Positions 4,664 to 5,676 of a stretch of DNA of 5,676 bases are shown here, in pieces (positions within the stretch are counted from its first letter, which is position 1; the number at the start of each line of letters is the position of its first letter). The translations under genes and the position numbers were made by a program. The stretch lies in NCBI GenBank assembly GCA_013331265.1, contig DUGS01000188.1, forward strand, positions 864-6,539, read 5' to 3'. The notes beneath the pieces were generated by a model. It saw only the letters and a program-made list of their open reading frames with translations. It searched no databases and was not told the origin of the DNA. The DNA is from Methanosarcina sp. (GTDB lineage: Archaea; Halobacteriota; Methanosarcinia; Methanosarcinales; Methanosarcinaceae).

Positions 4664-4736
4664 GTCCGGATAGTGTAGAGGCCTATCATGGAGCCCTGTC
4701 GAGGCTCCGACCCGGGTTCGAATCCCGGTCCGGGCG
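4664..4736 (+). tRNA. tRNA-Asp (anticodon GUC)
   Basis: Acceptor GTCCGGA (4664-4670) pairs with TCCGGGC (4729-4735), with one U-G pair at 2-71 and G73 at 4736, the usual aspartate discriminator. The D stem has a 13-22 U-U mismatch, as is common in Asp/Glu tRNAs. The anticodon stem GAGCC (4691-4695) pairs with GGCTC (4703-4707) around CTGTCGA, with the anticodon GTC at 4698-4700. The T arm is CCGGG-TTCGAAT-CCCGG (4712-4728). There is no intron and no encoded CCA. The 3' end is followed within 4 bases by a T8 tract. Confidence 0.96.
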
Positions 4737-4740
4737 CTTC

Positions 4741-4748
4741 TTTTTTTT
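4741..4748 (+). terminator. T8 terminator after tRNA-Asp
   Basis: An unbroken run of eight T begins 4 bases after the tRNA. Archaeal RNA polymerase terminates at such oligo-T tracts without needing a hairpin. It would end the tRNA-Asp transcript and any tRNA-Tyr read-through. Confidence 0.75.
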
Positions 4749-5127
4749 GGGCCATCAACTTTGTAAAATATTTTAAAATATTTTATATATCTGCCTTACG
4801 AGCATGTTTTCAGAATTTAATGTTTTTCAATAGGGCTTTTTTATTTGAAGTTGGACTTTATTTTACAGCCCTCTATCAGAAGTCCCTGACTGAATTATAA
4901 AATCCAACCTGGTTCTGCAATTCCTGCCTCTGGGACTTTAATTCTATGTATTCCATTTTTTTGCCTTATAATTTCTGAACCTTTTAGCTTTCCCGTTACT
5001 AAAATCAAAACTATAAACTGAAACACACTGAACCCCGGGAACTTCCCATAAAACATGAAACGAATACTCATAAAAACATGTAAAAATGAATGAATAAAAG
5101 AATAAAGCTGAATCAGGAGATCATAAA
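4749..5127. other. Spacer between tRNA-Asp and the right-edge gene
   Basis: About 380 bases without a credible gene. It begins with two tandem copies of the palindrome AAAATATTTT (4765-4774, 4775-4784) and a TATATAT run, a possible promoter with no gene behind it. Inverted repeats follow: AGGGCT (4832-4837) / AGCCCT (4867-4872), the 12-base arms 4850-4861 / 4897-4908 (11 of 12 paired), and AAGTCCC (4880-4886) / GGGACTT (4932-4938). From about 5040 to 5127 it is A-rich and probably the leader of the next gene. A minus-strand frame of 26 codons (4876-4956) is too short to call. Confidence 0.6.
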
Positions 5128-5676
5128 ATGGGGATTGAATCCTATACTCGGGATTGTCCCGAGAATAGAGCTAAAAGGGTTAACAGCCTCTGCAAAGAGA
5201 TAAAAAGTACCAGAGAAAAAATGGAAAGGGAAACCCGTACTTTTATCGAAGCTACCAAAAATTTCTCCCTTGAGTGGGTTCAAAGGGAAATGAATTCAAA
5301 CATATCTAAGCTGAAAAGTGAAGACTACTCTGAGAATGTCGAAATTGGCAAAGATAGGTTGAGTAAACTGTCGCGCCTTGAGGGTTTGCCTTTCCGCATA
5401 CAGGATATTGTAGAAGAGCATCTCAACCGGGATGATTACTGGATACACAGAAACGGATTGCTGCACGCAGATATTTCCCGCGACTATATTGAGTTCAAAA
5501 AAGAAAAAACCCGGAAGGACCTGACATCAAGCATTAGAATGATTCTGGGCTGTGCGGCAGAGATCTTCGCCGACGTGAAAGACAAAAATCCCGAAGATAA
5601 GATGTGGGTAAGAGAGCGGGGAAAACGAAAGTACATATGCATCCTCAGGTTTTCAGACGAAATGACAGCTTCCCTT
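5128..5676 (+). CDS. Unrecognised charged soluble protein, 5' part only
   Basis: An open frame of 183 codons runs from ATG at 5128 to the window end with no stop. GGAG (5116-5119) lies 8 bases before the ATG in a motif close to the GGAGGTGATC consensus, so the start is well supported. I do not recognise the family. The N-terminus is MGIESYTRDCPENRAKRV. Residues about 12-45 are rich in K, E and R with spaced hydrophobic residues and may form a coiled coil. The middle has FRIQDIVEEHLNRDDYWIHR and the visible end has KRKYICILRF, a possible beta strand. There is no signal peptide, membrane segment or CxxC zinc pair. Composition and codon use resemble the neighbouring genes, so the frame looks coding. 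It could be a lineage-specific hypothetical protein. No function is proposed. Confidence 0.8.
   Translation, partial: MGIESYTRDCPENRAKRVNSLCKEIKSTREKMERETRTFIEATKNFSLEWVQREMNSNISKLKSEDYSENVEIGKDRLSKLSRLEGLPFRIQDIVEEHLNRDDYWIHRNGLLHADISRDYIEFKKEKTRKDLTSSIRMILGCAAEIFADVKDKNPEDKMWVRERGKRKYICILRFSDEMTASL

Noticed and set aside
4461..4900. Plus-strand frames that run through the tRNA genes
   Set aside because: They begin inside tRNA sequence and translate the conserved tRNA arms. They have no ribosome site and no recognisable protein features.
4876..4956. Minus-strand 26-codon frame beginning MEYIELKSQRQELQ
   Set aside because: It has an AAGG site at fair spacing, but it is short, isolated and overlaps inverted repeats. 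There is no evidence of coding.

Overview
The window looks like chromosomal DNA from a methanogenic archaeon of the Methanosarcina type. This is inferred from several features. There is an archaeal-family S-adenosylmethionine synthetase (not the bacterial MetK type). A tRNA-Tyr carries a bulge-helix-bulge intron and a C1-G72 pair. Shine-Dalgarno motifs are GGAG/GAGG/GGTG, promoters are TATA-like, and the spacers are long and very AT-rich between moderately GC-balanced genes. No mobile element, CRISPR array or integrase is visible. Most of the window is housekeeping, and the less ordinary signals are in the spacers.

Left part (1-2508, minus strand): three histidine biosynthesis genes in the order hisG, hisA, hisB as transcribed. 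HisG makes phosphoribosyl-ATP (step 1), HisA isomerises ProFAR to PRFAR, and HisB dehydrates imidazole-glycerol phosphate. The gaps are about 88 and 197 bases, longer than in a tight operon. They contain short tandem repeats and hairpins, and hisB has a possible promoter of its own. The other his genes must lie elsewhere.

Middle (2509-2959): a divergent control region of about 450 bases between hisG (leftward) and mat (rightward). On the hisG side there is an exactly duplicated 14-bp promoter or operator-like motif at a 23-bp period, a GGAA-N6-TTCC palindrome near the predicted transcription start, and a 13-bp tandem duplication. The mat side has an AT-rich block (about 18% GC over 120 bases), several palindromes and a probable long leader.

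Right part (2960-5676, plus strand): mat, with all the archaeal MAT motifs, ends in a UUCG-loop hairpin with U tracts. Then come an intron-containing tRNA-Tyr(GUA) and tRNA-Asp(GUC). Each tRNA is preceded by a TATA element and by palindromic or hairpin DNA, and the pair ends in a T8 tract. A spacer of about 390 bases with nested inverted repeats follows. Last is the 5' part of an unrecognised, charged, soluble protein gene that runs off the window end.

The window shows no convincing new multi-gene system. The best leads are the repeated elements in the hisG promoter, the palindromes in the tRNA leaders, and the orphan gene at the right edge.
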